Of a DNA stretch of 28,683 nt, positions 16,158 through 24,662 are shown one piece after another (positions within the stretch are counted from its first letter, which is position 1; each line of letters starts with the position of its first letter). This DNA comes from a virus. The notes under the pieces were generated by a model. The model searched no databases. It was given only the letters and a program-made list of their open reading frames with translations, and had not been told where the DNA came from. A program made the translations under genes and the position numbers. The stretch covers positions 1-28,683 of IMG/VR virus record IMGVR_UViG_3300032282_000241, one strand, 5' to 3'.

Positions 16158-18112
16158 TATGCCATTCCTCCAACAGCTTTGAGCATTCTATCTATACCCT
16201 TCTGGGGTTTTGCAATCTTTTTTACATTCTTGCGTCCGGCTTGACGCCGCACCATTTGGCGCATTTTATCAAGACGGCGCACACCTTCATCATTAGAACC
16301 ATCACCAAGATCAGAAACATCCTGTGCGCTCCAGACATATTCCCCATCGGAGAGGTACGCTGGGATCTTATCTTCCTGTCCGCTGCCAATACCCTTTACC
16401 TGTCCGGGGCCATTATGACCGCCATTCTTACGGTACTCGACAAGATGCTTTACCATATCATCATCAATTTCGCCGCCTTCTTTTTTAACGGGGATAGTCG
16501 CAGGATTGACAGCACCAGATGGCGCGGTTGTTATTACGGGCGCTCCAGTTATTGGGTCTAGATCAAAGAACATAAACTCTGTCTCCTGATCCCCGCCTGT
16601 GCGGCCATACGTTGTTGGCGTATAAGGATAGATATTGGCATCGCCAATTCCACCGCTGGTAAAAGTTGGCCGCAGGGGTTTAGTTACAAAGTTCAAGCCA
16701 GTTGTATCCGGTGGTCGCGTCCCACCGCTGCCGCTGCCGCTACCAGCAGCGATTCCAAGCAGAGGAAGAAAGTTACTTGCCGTGCTGGCTAAATCAGCGG
16801 CATCTTTAATTTTGTCTAGCGTGGATTTTTCTGCGTCCTTACGACCCTGCTCTTCTTTAAGTTTGTTTTGGTATTCAGTTGATAATAAATAGTCTTCAAT
16901 CCCCGGAATAGCGCCACCAATACCAGTAACATCAACTGGAGTTGTAACTGGTTGCGGTGTACTAACAACGATTTCGCCTGTGGTTTGGTCAACACCCTTT
17001 ACAACATTCGATCCTGAGCCAGTGCCGCCGCCTGCTGTGGTAGCGGCTGTAACGCCGCCAAGGCCACCAATACCGACTATAGCGGCTAGTGCTTCAGGTG
17101 ACAGAAAGGATCTCGGTGCATTGGCAACGATTTCGCCCGTGATCTGATCAACGCCGTTTACAACATTTGAAGTGACGGGCTGTTGCGTTGCTGGCGGCTT
17201 ATACCCAGAGAGTTCGCCCAATCCAGCATTAGCTACGTTAGACACTAACGCATTAGCGGCTGTTCCTCCAAGAGCTTGCGCTGCCTTTGAAAGACCAGTG
17301 ACAACAATATCGCCCGTAGCGTTAGCGGCAGCTTGACCGCCAGCTTGCGCCGCACTTCCACCAACACCACCCAGTGCTCCGCTAATTGCTTTATCAAGAC
17401 CAGTGCCGCCTACTATACCTGCGGTAGCGCCACCCAGTAATGCACCTTTGAGGATGTCATCACCTTTGAGTGCAGCGCCTAAACCACCCGCGCCTGCAGC
17501 AATTGCCATTTGTGCGGGTAGGCTCATGCCGCCTGTTGCGATAGCGGCAATAATCGGAGCAACAGTTCCCAATACACTGCCAATCGTACCCAGCGTACTC
17601 TTATTTCTCTTCTCATGGGCAACGGTTGTGTACACCCCATTAGGGCTTGCAGTTTGAATATCATATTGCGCTTTGCGGCCCAGTGTATCAGTAAGGTTCT
17701 GACCCATCGCGGTTGCTTGGCGTGCGGCGTCGTAGCCTGTGCCTTCAAAGATAACGGTATTGGTGTTAAGATCAACGAGACGCACTTGCTGCGTGGGCGT
17801 CATCGTAAATACGTTGCCCGACGGCGAAGTGGGGTTGCCTTTATTGGATATTGGCGCGGTGATGTATTGCAGGTTGGGATCGTCTTTGTACATCCCGCTG
17901 CCCCAACCAAAGTTCATTCCATATAGGCTGTCCAGTCCGCTTAGATCGATGCCGGTAAAATCAAGTTTGCTAAAATCAACTGGTGTGTCAGCAGACGCAT
18001 ATGTTTGTGTCGTTGGCACAATCCCAGCTTGCTGATACGCGCCAGCGGGGTAACTACCCAAAGAAGACGTCAAGTAATTGTCGTAATTGGGGAAAGATCC
18101 GTATTCAAACAT
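16157..18112 (-). CDS. Probable virion protein with C-terminal SDGEY/F motif domain (651 aa)
   Basis: N-terminal 170 residues are Tyr/Asp/Gly-rich; 172-300 is a long Gly/Ala-rich, partly hydrophobic region (GTVAPIIAAIATGGMSLPAQ) that could insert in membranes; 316-386 contains two copies of an 18-residue repeat (GVDQxTGEIV core); the C-terminal 90 residues carry GPGQVKGIGSGQEDKIPAYL and SDGEYVWSAQDV, a recurrent phage virion motif of the form GxGTGxSDxIPAxLSDGEFV, then a basic tail. This C-terminal module appears in many phage structural proteins, but I know of no defined function. GGGGGA is a strong ribosome site ahead of the ATG. Likely internal or ejected, by neighbourhood. Confidence 0.72.
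   Translation of the reverse strand: MFEYGSFPNYDNYLTSSLGSYPAGAYQQAGIVPTTQTYASADTPVDFSKLDFTGIDLSGLDSLYGMNFGWGSGMYKDDPNLQYITAPISNKGNPTSPSGNVFTMTPTQQVRLVDLNTNTVIFEGTGYDAARQATAMGQNLTDTLGRKAQYDIQTASPNGVYTTVAHEKRNKSTLGTIGSVLGTVAPIIAAIATGGMSLPAQMAIAAGAGGLGAALKGDDILKGALLGGATAGIVGGTGLDKAISGALGGVGGSAAQAGGQAAANATGDIVVTGLSKAAQALGGTAANALVSNVANAGLGELSGYKPPATQQPVTSNVVNGVDQITGEIVANAPRSFLSPEALAAIVGIGGLGGVTAATTAGGGTGSGSNVVKGVDQTTGEIVVSTPQPVTTPVDVTGIGGAIPGIEDYLLSTEYQNKLKEEQGRKDAEKSTLDKIKDAADLASTASNFLPLLGIAAGSGSGSGGTRPPDTTGLNFVTKPLRPTFTSGGIGDANIYPYTPTTYGRTGGDQETEFMFFDLDPITGAPVITTAPSGAVNPATIPVKKEGGEIDDDMVKHLVEYRKNGGHNGPGQVKGIGSGQEDKIPAYLSDGEYVWSAQDVSDLGDGSNDEGVRRLDKMRQMVRRQAGRKNVKKIAKPQKGIDRMLKAVGGMA
16955..17167. 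repeat. Two-copy 18-codon repeat in the 651-aa gene
   Basis: Copy 1 spans 17114-17167 and copy 2 spans 16955-17008 (reading on the - strand). Both encode NVVxGVDQxTGEIV plus flanking residues; the DNA copies differ mainly at silent or conservative positions. The intervening 105 bases are Gly/Thr-rich and unrelated. Confidence 0.75.
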
Positions 18113-18113
18113 G

Positions 18114-18350
18114 TTATTCCCCCTGATTCAATGCTTGCATCAAGCGCATTGCCCATTCGTGCCAATCATCAAACATATACGTACTTGGCGCTCCACGCTG
18201 TGCTACACCATTTAGAGCTAATAATCCAGTTCCCCAATTTCTCCAATCATCACCCGGGATAAATTGAGCAACAACACCATACTGCTGCAATAACGGATAG
18301 TTGAGATCCGCCCAAAGATCAAACGTCGGAATGTTACGAGGATCTATCAT
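18114..18350 (-). CDS. Small hypothetical late protein (78 aa)
   Basis: The product is unusually aromatic, with seven tryptophans (FDLWADLNYP, DDWRNWGTG, FDDWHEWAMRL). It starts inside the stop of the stabilisation/nozzle gene (ATGA) and ends one base before the 651-aa gene start region, so it is firmly within the late operon. Small Trp-rich proteins at this place are common in related phages but I know no assigned role; a plug, a small virion protein or a chaperone for its neighbours are all possible. Confidence 0.65.
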   Translation of the reverse strand: MIDPRNIPTFDLWADLNYPLLQQYGVVAQFIPGDDWRNWGTGLLALNGVAQRGAPSTYMFDDWHEWAMRLMQALNQGE

Positions 18351-19951
18351 GACTGATACCTATGATCAGTGGATTCGATGTGCGCAATTACTTCACCCAT
18401 CTGATAATCTCCACCAACCGTATTGCTGTTGAATCTAAAGCGAAGCTCCCGCCGCTGCTCCTTGAAGAATACTACCTGCTCTTCTGGCGTGTTGGCCATA
18501 GCAGGGAAGAACCTTACTTCCGATGTAACTTCAGGTGAACGGGCGTTAATGCGACCCGTAATCTGAACCGACATATCCCCAGACTGCACAAAGTCAGGCT
18601 CAATTATAGCGCAACGAATAGCTGAGCTGTTTGGGTTTTGAGATAAAAGATTGCTAATGTCGCCAGTTTCAAAGTAACTTTCAATCGCGTTTAATGACGC
18701 ACCATCAATTTCATCGTTACCAAATTCATGCCGCCAGATTTTGTAGTTGAGATACCCTGTGTCGGTAATGCGCAAATCTTCAATTTCTGTCTCGCGCAAA
18801 TCTGATGCCTCTGTAATGCGAAAAGCACTAGCTGGCAGTTCTAAAGGAACAATTCCAGCCATGATAGGTGAATTAAATACCTGCGCATAGATGCCAGCAG
18901 ATCGGCCATAATTTGGAAGTTCAGTGTCGTACCATGTCCCCTCACGGACATTATAGATTACGGCATGTGTGCATTCAGTTGCCTCTCCACGAGGGTAGCA
19001 CCACCATATTTCACCGTAACGCGGAACCTTATAGGCAAAGACCTTGTTTGACTGCTGCGCGTTTAAACCATCAAAGAAATAATTTATGTTCAGCTCATTC
19101 GGAATTTCGCGAACAACGCCGTTATACAGCAGGAAGCGGTCAATCCCGCACCAATAGTAGATTCCGTCATACTCAATGACGCTGTTGGCCGAGAGGATAG
19201 AAGAGGATGAGCTGATCGTGTCAAACGAGAAAACGTCAGTCCCGCCTGTATAGCTGGCCCGGATAACGCTATCGAGCGTCCAGAAAAGACCTGCTGGATT
19301 CTGACCACCGCCACGTAATGGCAAACCCTTGACCACTTTAGAAGACGAAATAAATGCGTTGCCAGCATCACCCGTCGTGAAGTTTGTCGGGTCATTAGCG
19401 TCAGACCATTGAACGAAGCCGTTCGTGCCATACAAGAACAGGTATGGATGCAAAACGCATACGCCCCCAGAGGTTGATACTGCTGGAATAGCAGTTAGTT
19501 GAGATGTGCCGTAGATGTTGCCAATGTAAACAGTCTTTGCATCACCATTTGAAATATCACTTGCTGTGTTGGTGGCAACGCCAATGATGACTGCGCCACC
19601 GCCAGCACCATCGTTCATCGCATCGAGCGACCACATGTAATTATCACCACCAGAGAAGCTGCTAGGCGTTCTATCTGTTGGCGCACTGGTGTTGCCTAGA
19701 GTGTCTATAGTCATAGACTGAATGCCAGCTCCATAACCCATATGCACGTAAACAAAGTTGTTCAGTGCCTGTGCGTGAAACTGACGGACTATGCCTAATG
19801 CAAAATTACTAATCTGCCGATAGCCACCAATCTTCCTTGGCAAGCCACGCTGGAAACGCACCCACTGACCGTCAACGTAGTTTGCACCTTCAAACTTCGT
19901 GCCATCCCGTTTAATACCGGGCTTTGACTGGATGTTGACGGGAGTAAGCAT
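18347..19951 (-). CDS. P22 gp10-like packaged-DNA stabilisation / tail nozzle protein
   Basis: A 534-aa beta-rich protein opening with MLTPVNIQSKPGIKRDGTKF and WVRFQRGLPRKIGGYRQI, the characteristic start of phage stabilisation proteins (P22 gp10, nozzle of SU10-like phages), where the chain describes a ring of beta-propeller-like blades that closes the tail below the adaptor. Further blade-like signatures: VYVHMGYGAGIQSMTI, WSDANDPTNFTTGDAG, EYDGIYYWCGIDRFLLYNG. The last 130 residues, including HRYQS at the end, are also typical. It would seal the portal channel and pass DNA at ejection, docking on the adaptor encoded at 22776. GAGGGG gives a ribosome site. Confidence 0.85.
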   Translation of the reverse strand: MLTPVNIQSKPGIKRDGTKFEGANYVDGQWVRFQRGLPRKIGGYRQISNFALGIVRQFHAQALNNFVYVHMGYGAGIQSMTIDTLGNTSAPTDRTPSSFSGGDNYMWSLDAMNDGAGGGAVIIGVATNTASDISNGDAKTVYIGNIYGTSQLTAIPAVSTSGGVCVLHPYLFLYGTNGFVQWSDANDPTNFTTGDAGNAFISSSKVVKGLPLRGGGQNPAGLFWTLDSVIRASYTGGTDVFSFDTISSSSSILSANSVIEYDGIYYWCGIDRFLLYNGVVREIPNELNINYFFDGLNAQQSNKVFAYKVPRYGEIWWCYPRGEATECTHAVIYNVREGTWYDTELPNYGRSAGIYAQVFNSPIMAGIVPLELPASAFRITEASDLRETEIEDLRITDTGYLNYKIWRHEFGNDEIDGASLNAIESYFETGDISNLLSQNPNSSAIRCAIIEPDFVQSGDMSVQITGRINARSPEVTSEVRFFPAMANTPEEQVVFFKEQRRELRFRFNSNTVGGDYQMGEVIAHIESTDHRYQS

Positions 19952-19983
19952 TAGAACCCCTCAGCCTCTCTTTTAGTAATCAT
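19951..19983 (-). other. Possible 10-codon coupling mini-ORF
   Basis: In the 45-base gap between the glycine-rich gene and the nozzle gene, an ATG at 19983 opens ten codons (MITKREAEGF) and stops in a TAA whose last base is the first base of the nozzle ATG (TAATG). AAAGGT lies upstream as a possible ribosome site. This would restore the coupled arrangement seen elsewhere in the operon; it may also be chance. Confidence 0.25.
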
Positions 19984-19996
19984 GCTTCTGTACCTT

Positions 19997-21031
19997 TTAA
20001 AACATCAAAAACATGTTGCTAGAACCTATAACGGTATAGGTAATGATAATAGCGCCTTGCGCGCCGGAACCACCATTAGCTTGTGTACCCCCAGAACCAC
20101 CTGAGCCGCCACCGCCGCCATATCCGCCGCCACCGCCGCCAGCACCAGCAACACCGCCCGGAGCGGACGAACCGCCCCCGCCAGCACCACCGCCGCCTGA
20201 GCCAGCAGTTCCGCCCGCAGAGATAGAAAATTCAGAACCAGCACCACCAGCAGCGCCATTACCAGCAGTAATAGAAGCACCGTTCGTGCCGCCGCCGCCG
20301 CCGCCGCCTCCGCCATTCGTGCCAGTAGTTCCAGAAGTGGGGACTGTTGCGCTACCTGTACCGCCAGTGCCGCCTGCGCCGCCAGTATATGTTAAACCGC
20401 CAGCGCCACCATTACTGTTTGCAGCCGCAGTTGCGGCAGTACCTACGCCGCCAACACCCCCGCCGCCACCGCCACCGCTACCTGCTGTACCTGCGGTAGA
20501 TGCACCTACACGACCCACTCCAAGCGAACTACCAGCAGAGCCACCAGCAGCAGAACCAGACCGACCAGTGCCACTACCAGCACCACCCGCTCCACCAGAG
20601 TTCTTAGTTGTTCCCCATCCAGATGCAGATGCGCCGCCAAGACCGCCTGTGGAGCTACCGTTAGAACTCGCGCCACCCTTGGCAAGCAGTCCCGTCGTGT
20701 TGGACGTTGGCGCTGTGTTTGTAGATGCTTGAGTTGAGGTGTTCCAGTTTAGCCAAGTGTCACCACCAGCAGTACCGTCGGTGTCATCAACCGTAGCGCC
20801 CGTGCCGCCAGCGCCGATAGATATGTAAACAGTAGCCGCTGCCGTAAAGTTGAGATTGGTGCTTTGAGACCAAGCGCCACCGCCAGCGCCGCTATAATTT
20901 ATGCCAGCACGCGCTCGACCACCGCCACCACCACCACCTATAACAGTAACAGTTGCATTAACCGTAGTGTCGAGGTCAGCCGGAACCGTAAATGTGGTTC
21001 CAGAAGTAATTAGGACGGTTTTAGTGGCCAT
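19997..21031 (-). CDS. Glycine-rich tail adhesin (344 aa)
   Basis: Residues 1-35 form beta strands (TSGTTFTVPADLDTTVNATV); a Gly_rich_2-like domain follows to about 95 (VIGGGGGGGRARAGINYSG, YISIGAGGTGATVDD), then about 200 residues in which Gly, with Ser, Ala and Thr, forms nearly every position, closing with GSGAQGAIIITYTVIG. Glycine-rich receptor-binding tips of this kind can fold into bundled polyglycine type II helices, as in the gp38 adhesin of S16-type phages, and determine host range. Codons are dominated by GGN, so the opposite strand reads as a false proline-rich ORF. It shares a TAATG overlap with the small gene upstream and lies within the fibre gene group. Confidence 0.75.
   Translation of the reverse strand: MATKTVLITSGTTFTVPADLDTTVNATVTVIGGGGGGGRARAGINYSGAGGGAWSQSTNLNFTAAATVYISIGAGGTGATVDDTDGTAGGDTWLNWNTSTQASTNTAPTSNTTGLLAKGGASSNGSSTGGLGGASASGWGTTKNSGGAGGAGSGTGRSGSAAGGSAGSSLGVGRVGASTAGTAGSGGGGGGGVGGVGTAATAAANSNGGAGGLTYTGGAGGTGGTGSATVPTSGTTGTNGGGGGGGGGTNGASITAGNGAAGGAGSEFSISAGGTAGSGGGGAGGGGSSAPGGVAGAGGGGGGYGGGGGSGGSGGTQANGGSGAQGAIIITYTVIGSSNMFLMF
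20288..20315. repeat. Triplet microsatellite (GCC/GGC) in the adhesin gene
   Basis: An almost pure GCC triplet run on the + strand, coding for an uninterrupted stretch of about nine glycines in the adhesin. Similar shorter tracts lie at 20106-20140, 20460-20480 and 20920-20940. Such repeats are prone to slippage by whole codons, which would change loop length without a frameshift. Confidence 0.8.
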
Positions 21032-21228
21032 TAGACTACCGGTTCAGGCGGGGGGATAAACTCCGTGCCTGTCCAGAACCAACCAATATCGCATAGTTGT
21101 TCATTCATAATCTCAACAAGCTGGCAGCCATCTGGTGCAGGATCGTAGGGAGACGCAATGATGATGTTAATCACCAGCCCGTCACTTAGCTGGCAGACCG
21201 CACAAGTGGTTGAAATACTTTCAGCCAT
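21031..21228 (-). CDS. Small fibre-associated protein (65 aa)
   Basis: The protein holds a compact pattern: VINIIIASPYDPAPDGCQLV, then CDIGWFWTGTEFIPPPEP. This form (V-N-I-I-x-A-x-P ... P-D-G-C ... I-G-W-x-W-x-G-x-x-F) recurs in short phage proteins next to tail fibres and at the ends of some fibre chaperones. Four cysteines are present. It lies between the fibre and the glycine-rich adhesin and shares a TAATG overlap with the latter, so an assembly or tip-attachment role is likely, though this is inferred. AGGAAA serves as ribosome site. Confidence 0.65.
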   Translation of the reverse strand: MAESISTTCAVCQLSDGLVINIIIASPYDPAPDGCQLVEIMNEQLCDIGWFWTGTEFIPPPEPVV

Positions 21229-22773
21229 TTACGTTTCCTGCGCCACAGCAACAGCATCCCAGCGACTATCAGCAATATTGTAAATGCACCCAACATAAAC
21301 AGTTTTGTTGATTACCGTAGTCGTAGGCAGCGTAACGCCAATCGCCCGAAACGAATTGGAGGTTCCAGTTGTCCAAGTTAAGGCGCGGGCAGTGCCGTTA
21401 TCTTTAAACCGAAACATAGCCTTTTGACCATCTGTCGGCGTTCCTGCATCAGCGTTAATGGTTAGCGCATTAGCAAGAGCTGAAAAGGATTGCTGGTCAT
21501 AGCTATTGCTGTTCCATGCAAATGGTGATGCTGTCGTTGTCTGTGCGTTAACTCGTGGCGTAATGCGCTTATTGGTTAATGTCTGTACGTCTGCTGTACC
21601 AACGTCACCCGCACCAATCGCCGTGCGTGCCGCAGCAGCAGAGACTGACGTAAATACGGCAATACCAGTTGATGTTCCACCAAGATTAATAAGCGCACCG
21701 GCTGCTGTTGTTGAGTTTGTCCCGCCCTGCACTACGCTTACCGGAAAGGAGACGGATGATGTGTCAGCATCTATCAAATCAGTTCCGTTGCAATAGCAAA
21801 TGGCACGGACACCGTTAGCAATGACAACGCCCGTCTGGCCTGCAACTTTAACAGTTATGGAAAAACCGCCAGTCGTTTCATTTGAAATCCAATACTGCTG
21901 AATGGTCGGAGGAATATTTATAACCATATTAGCGCCTAAGACGCCGCCAAAGGCATACGCAATACGATTCAGTTCTGCACCTGCCAGAGTGTAAGGAGTA
22001 GGCTGGCCCGTGAGACTAATTGAAACATAATCAAATACAAAAGATGCAGACTGACCAAAGCCAATAGTGAAGAAATTAGCGCCATCGCAAATTATAATTG
22101 CGCTATCGCCGGGGTTAAACGCAAGGGATGCAGCGCCATTGATTAACTGAACACCCGGAGGAGTTGCAGAAATAGCCCCTGTTCCGCTATTTCTTATTTG
22201 GCAAAACCAATCGCTCCCAACGGTCGTTGCGGATGGAAGAGTCAATGTGCCAGCGCCGCCAGACCATACGAATGCTTCTGATCTATCAGCATCGCCAATA
22301 GTATAGTTCGAGTTCAGCGTTGTGACAGCCATTGACTGATTTAAGGATGTGCCAATAGCCTTTATCCCTGCACCAACTAACGAGCCCGCCGTTGCGGAAG
22401 ATGTGCCAGCAGCATATTGCGTCGAACGCCAAGTCCCATTTACCGTGCTGTTGCCAATCAGGTATACCTGATACGATAGACCTGTGGGTATGGATACAAT
22501 GGTATTGCCGCCATTATCCTTTACCGTGAAGGCAAATGATCCCGCGTTGAAGAACAGGGTTGTCTCACCAACAGACACCTCATTTGCAGGCGGCATGATA
22601 ATACTCAGGGATCCGGCGGACGGCGTAACATCCATGATCTGTGCAACAACATCACTGCTGGTAGCAGTCTCAACAGGCCAAGATAGCGTCTGGTCTACAG
22701 AAAGTGCAACTGCCCGGTAGCTAACGCCTGCCGGATAGATCGTTGTACCGCCAAAAACTTGAGTGAACGTCAT
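21229..22773 (-). CDS. Tail fibre / tail-associated protein (514 aa)
   Basis: A beta-rich, Ser/Thr/Gly-rich chain. Repeated beta units fill residues 20-340 (two recurring forms: strand-rich NDGANFFTIGFG-like and TLTLPSATTVGSDWF-like segments). Residues 347-395 have VVQGGTNSTTAAGAL and AARTAIGAGD, common trimeric-fibre repeats; DVQTLTNKRITPRV at 395-408 is a well-known fibre motif; the final 60 residues form a C-terminal beta domain (KAMFRFKDNGTARALTW, YVGCIYNIADSRWDAVAV) seen at the end of other phage fibres. Likely trimeric and receptor-facing or connecting the adhesin to the tail. AGGGA ribosome site; it ends directly before the 65-aa gene. Confidence 0.8.
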   Translation of the reverse strand: MTFTQVFGGTTIYPAGVSYRAVALSVDQTLSWPVETATSSDVVAQIMDVTPSAGSLSIIMPPANEVSVGETTLFFNAGSFAFTVKDNGGNTIVSIPTGLSYQVYLIGNSTVNGTWRSTQYAAGTSSATAGSLVGAGIKAIGTSLNQSMAVTTLNSNYTIGDADRSEAFVWSGGAGTLTLPSATTVGSDWFCQIRNSGTGAISATPPGVQLINGAASLAFNPGDSAIIICDGANFFTIGFGQSASFVFDYVSISLTGQPTPYTLAGAELNRIAYAFGGVLGANMVINIPPTIQQYWISNETTGGFSITVKVAGQTGVVIANGVRAICYCNGTDLIDADTSSVSFPVSVVQGGTNSTTAAGALINLGGTSTGIAVFTSVSAAAARTAIGAGDVGTADVQTLTNKRITPRVNAQTTTASPFAWNSNSYDQQSFSALANALTINADAGTPTDGQKAMFRFKDNGTARALTWTTGTSNSFRAIGVTLPTTTVINKTVYVGCIYNIADSRWDAVAVAQET

Positions 22774-22775
22774 GA

Positions 22776-23429
22776 TCAGTCTTCCCTGCGAGTGATGCCA
22801 CGATCCTCAATCTGGCGGATGTCTTCACCATTGAGGGCCGCGAGAGCGCGATTGTAGAAACTTTCCCAAACCTGAATGCGCTCATCATTTTTCAAGAACG
22901 GTGTAGCCTCAAGGAGTGAAGCGTAAAGCAAAATGTTTGGCGCAAACTCAGTGAACCAGTTCGTCTGCGTTGTGTCATCCAGCAGCGGCGGAAGTTCGTA
23001 ATAGAGAATCTCATACGGAAATGCCGCGCTTGGCGTTGGTGTGATTAGCCAGTGGCTATAGTCGTAATCCGCGTAGAACCGTGGCGTCCCAGTTACCGTT
23101 GGGTCTGGGTTATACAGGCGGATATATTCATAAGACCGGGGGAAAATTTCTAGTCGAGTGTTGTTGCCAGTACCGGTTCCGACGAACATACTAACAGTTT
23201 CGCGCCACCGATCTGGCTTAGCGTAAACGGAGTCGCCAATATTAAATGTAGAGTTTACTACATTTATCGTGCCTTGAACCTTGAGTTCACGCGCCAATCT
23301 GCGCTCTGCCATATTGATCAGTTGTGGGAGTTGCTCATATACCGTAGGGTCGGTCGCCAACGTAGCTCCGCGCTCAAGGTAAGCCCTGAGGTCGTTTAGT
23401 AAGCTGTTGTACGTCATAGCAGTTGGCAT
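22776..23429 (-). CDS. Tail adaptor protein, SU10-adaptor type
   Basis: The sequence matches the SU10 adaptor family: MTYNSLLNDLRAYLERG at the start, the helix INMAERRLARELKVQG, a beta domain with PDRWRETVSM, TGTPRFYADYDYSHWLITPT and FPYEILYYELPPLLDD, and a closing helix FAPNILLYASLLEA. Adaptors form a twelve-fold ring beneath the portal, bridging it to the nozzle. The start is uncertain: ATGs at 23438, 23429 and 23417 are all in frame. I chose 23429 because AGGTG is six bases upstream. The gene lies apart from the other adaptor-like gene at 27271, with the lysis cassette between them. Confidence 0.85.
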   Translation of the reverse strand: MPTAMTYNSLLNDLRAYLERGATLATDPTVYEQLPQLINMAERRLARELKVQGTINVVNSTFNIGDSVYAKPDRWRETVSMFVGTGTGNNTRLEIFPRSYEYIRLYNPDPTVTGTPRFYADYDYSHWLITPTPSAAFPYEILYYELPPLLDDTTQTNWFTEFAPNILLYASLLEATPFLKNDERIQVWESFYNRALAALNGEDIRQIEDRGITRRED

Positions 23430-23483
23430 AACATGCACCTATATCAGTTTTTTACGTCTTGAACACCAGAAAAGCCACATTCA

Positions 23484-24662
23484 TCATACAGCATCCAGCA
23501 TTTCTGTTGTAACCATTACTCGCCCCACAGCGCCATACTTTTTATGATACGTTATAGCCCATGCAGCACGATCTGAAATCCAGCCACCACGCGCAGCGTA
23601 GGCATCTCTGGCGCTAAGTGTTGGATGTTGCACCACAGTTACCCCATTATATTCTTTCTCATCCCTGCTATGGCGGTGGCCGCAGTGGATTTCACGTCGT
23701 ATCGTGCGGCCCCACTCTTGCGGGAACTGCGCCGCGAACAACAGCGGCAGACTTTCATTCTTTACCTTGTGGCCGTGGTGAACGCCTAGCATGGTGTTGC
23801 CCCATTCAAACACGTAGAACGGCAAAACGCTATCGTTGACAGTGACGCGAGGGTCATCTTCGTAATGTACAGCGAACAGGTCAGCCAACCAGCCAGCGCT
23901 CTCTTCGTCGTGATTACCTTCGGCTATAATTAGATAAACTTCCTGATGGCGCTGCAAACATACTGCCATCAGTGAACGGATGATGCGGATTGCGGCACGG
24001 CGGATTTTTGGGAAGCGGCTATCTGCGTCCAACACATTCTTAGAAGCTGGTGTTACCGGCGTCTTGCCGTCCGTGTGCAGGAAGTCACCTTGGATATTGA
24101 GCATCCCTGTGTGTGCATTTGGGCTTTGATTGACCATCTGTACCAGTGCAGCGATGATAGTCTTCTCTGCAATTTCAAGATTCCAATCCGATCCACCTTC
24201 TTTATGCCATGCCAGCATCCCAAGATGGTAATCGGTAAACGTATAGAGGTTGCACAGATGCTCCTCAGAAGCAGATGGAGCAGCAACAGCCGCCGCTGGC
24301 GGTATCTCGTCCTTGAAGCCAGCAACAGTCTCACGCATGGCGTCTATGAGCGCCTCATGCGTCAGTGATGCCTTTACCCATTGCCCAGACGGTTTGCCTT
24401 CGGAGTTATAGTAGGTTGACACGCCTTTTGTGACGTAGCCGTTTGGCACGGGTCGAGTGAAATCATGCTCTGGTGCATAGCCTTTTAACGCGGCCTTTTT
24501 CTTGACTGCAACGTAAGCATCGCTTGCCGCGCCTATGTTAACGCCCATTGCAAGCGACGCAGCCCTAGCGCCGCCATGCGTTTCTATAGCCTCAAGCATC
24601 TCTCGCTGCCTTGGTGTGCAATACGCATACAGTTTTGGGTCTATGGATATGGATGAGGGCAT
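23484..24662 (-). CDS. Calcineurin-like metallophosphoesterase with N-terminal helix-turn-helix-like region
   Basis: The metal-binding motifs of calcineurin-like phosphoesterases are all visible: DYHLG with Asp144 and His146, GDFLH at 192-196, GNHDEE at 249-254, HHGHK at 295-299 and CGHRHS at 327-332. Substrate is not evident: nucleic-acid ends, nucleotides or phosphoproteins are possible. Residues 10-60 (CTPRQREMLEAIETHGGARA, then AASLAMGVNIGAASDAYVA) resemble the homeodomain-like helix-turn-helix of small terminase subunits and recombinases, suggesting DNA contact. It lies in the late operon between spanins and adaptor, an odd site for a nuclease. The start directly follows the o-spanin stop and uses its last codons as ribosome site. 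Confidence 0.88.
   Translation of the reverse strand: MPSSISIDPKLYAYCTPRQREMLEAIETHGGARAASLAMGVNIGAASDAYVAVKKKAALKGYAPEHDFTRPVPNGYVTKGVSTYYNSEGKPSGQWVKASLTHEALIDAMRETVAGFKDEIPPAAAVAAPSASEEHLCNLYTFTDYHLGMLAWHKEGGSDWNLEIAEKTIIAALVQMVNQSPNAHTGMLNIQGDFLHTDGKTPVTPASKNVLDADSRFPKIRRAAIRIIRSLMAVCLQRHQEVYLIIAEGNHDEESAGWLADLFAVHYEDDPRVTVNDSVLPFYVFEWGNTMLGVHHGHKVKNESLPLLFAAQFPQEWGRTIRREIHCGHRHSRDEKEYNGVTVVQHPTLSARDAYAARGGWISDRAAWAITYHKKYGAVGRVMVTTEMLDAV

Noticed and set aside
20043-20732. Long + strand ORF (229 aa), almost all Pro, Ala and Val
   Set aside because: It is the complement of the GGN-rich adhesin gene; the composition is a direct result of that codon bias and no ribosome site is seen
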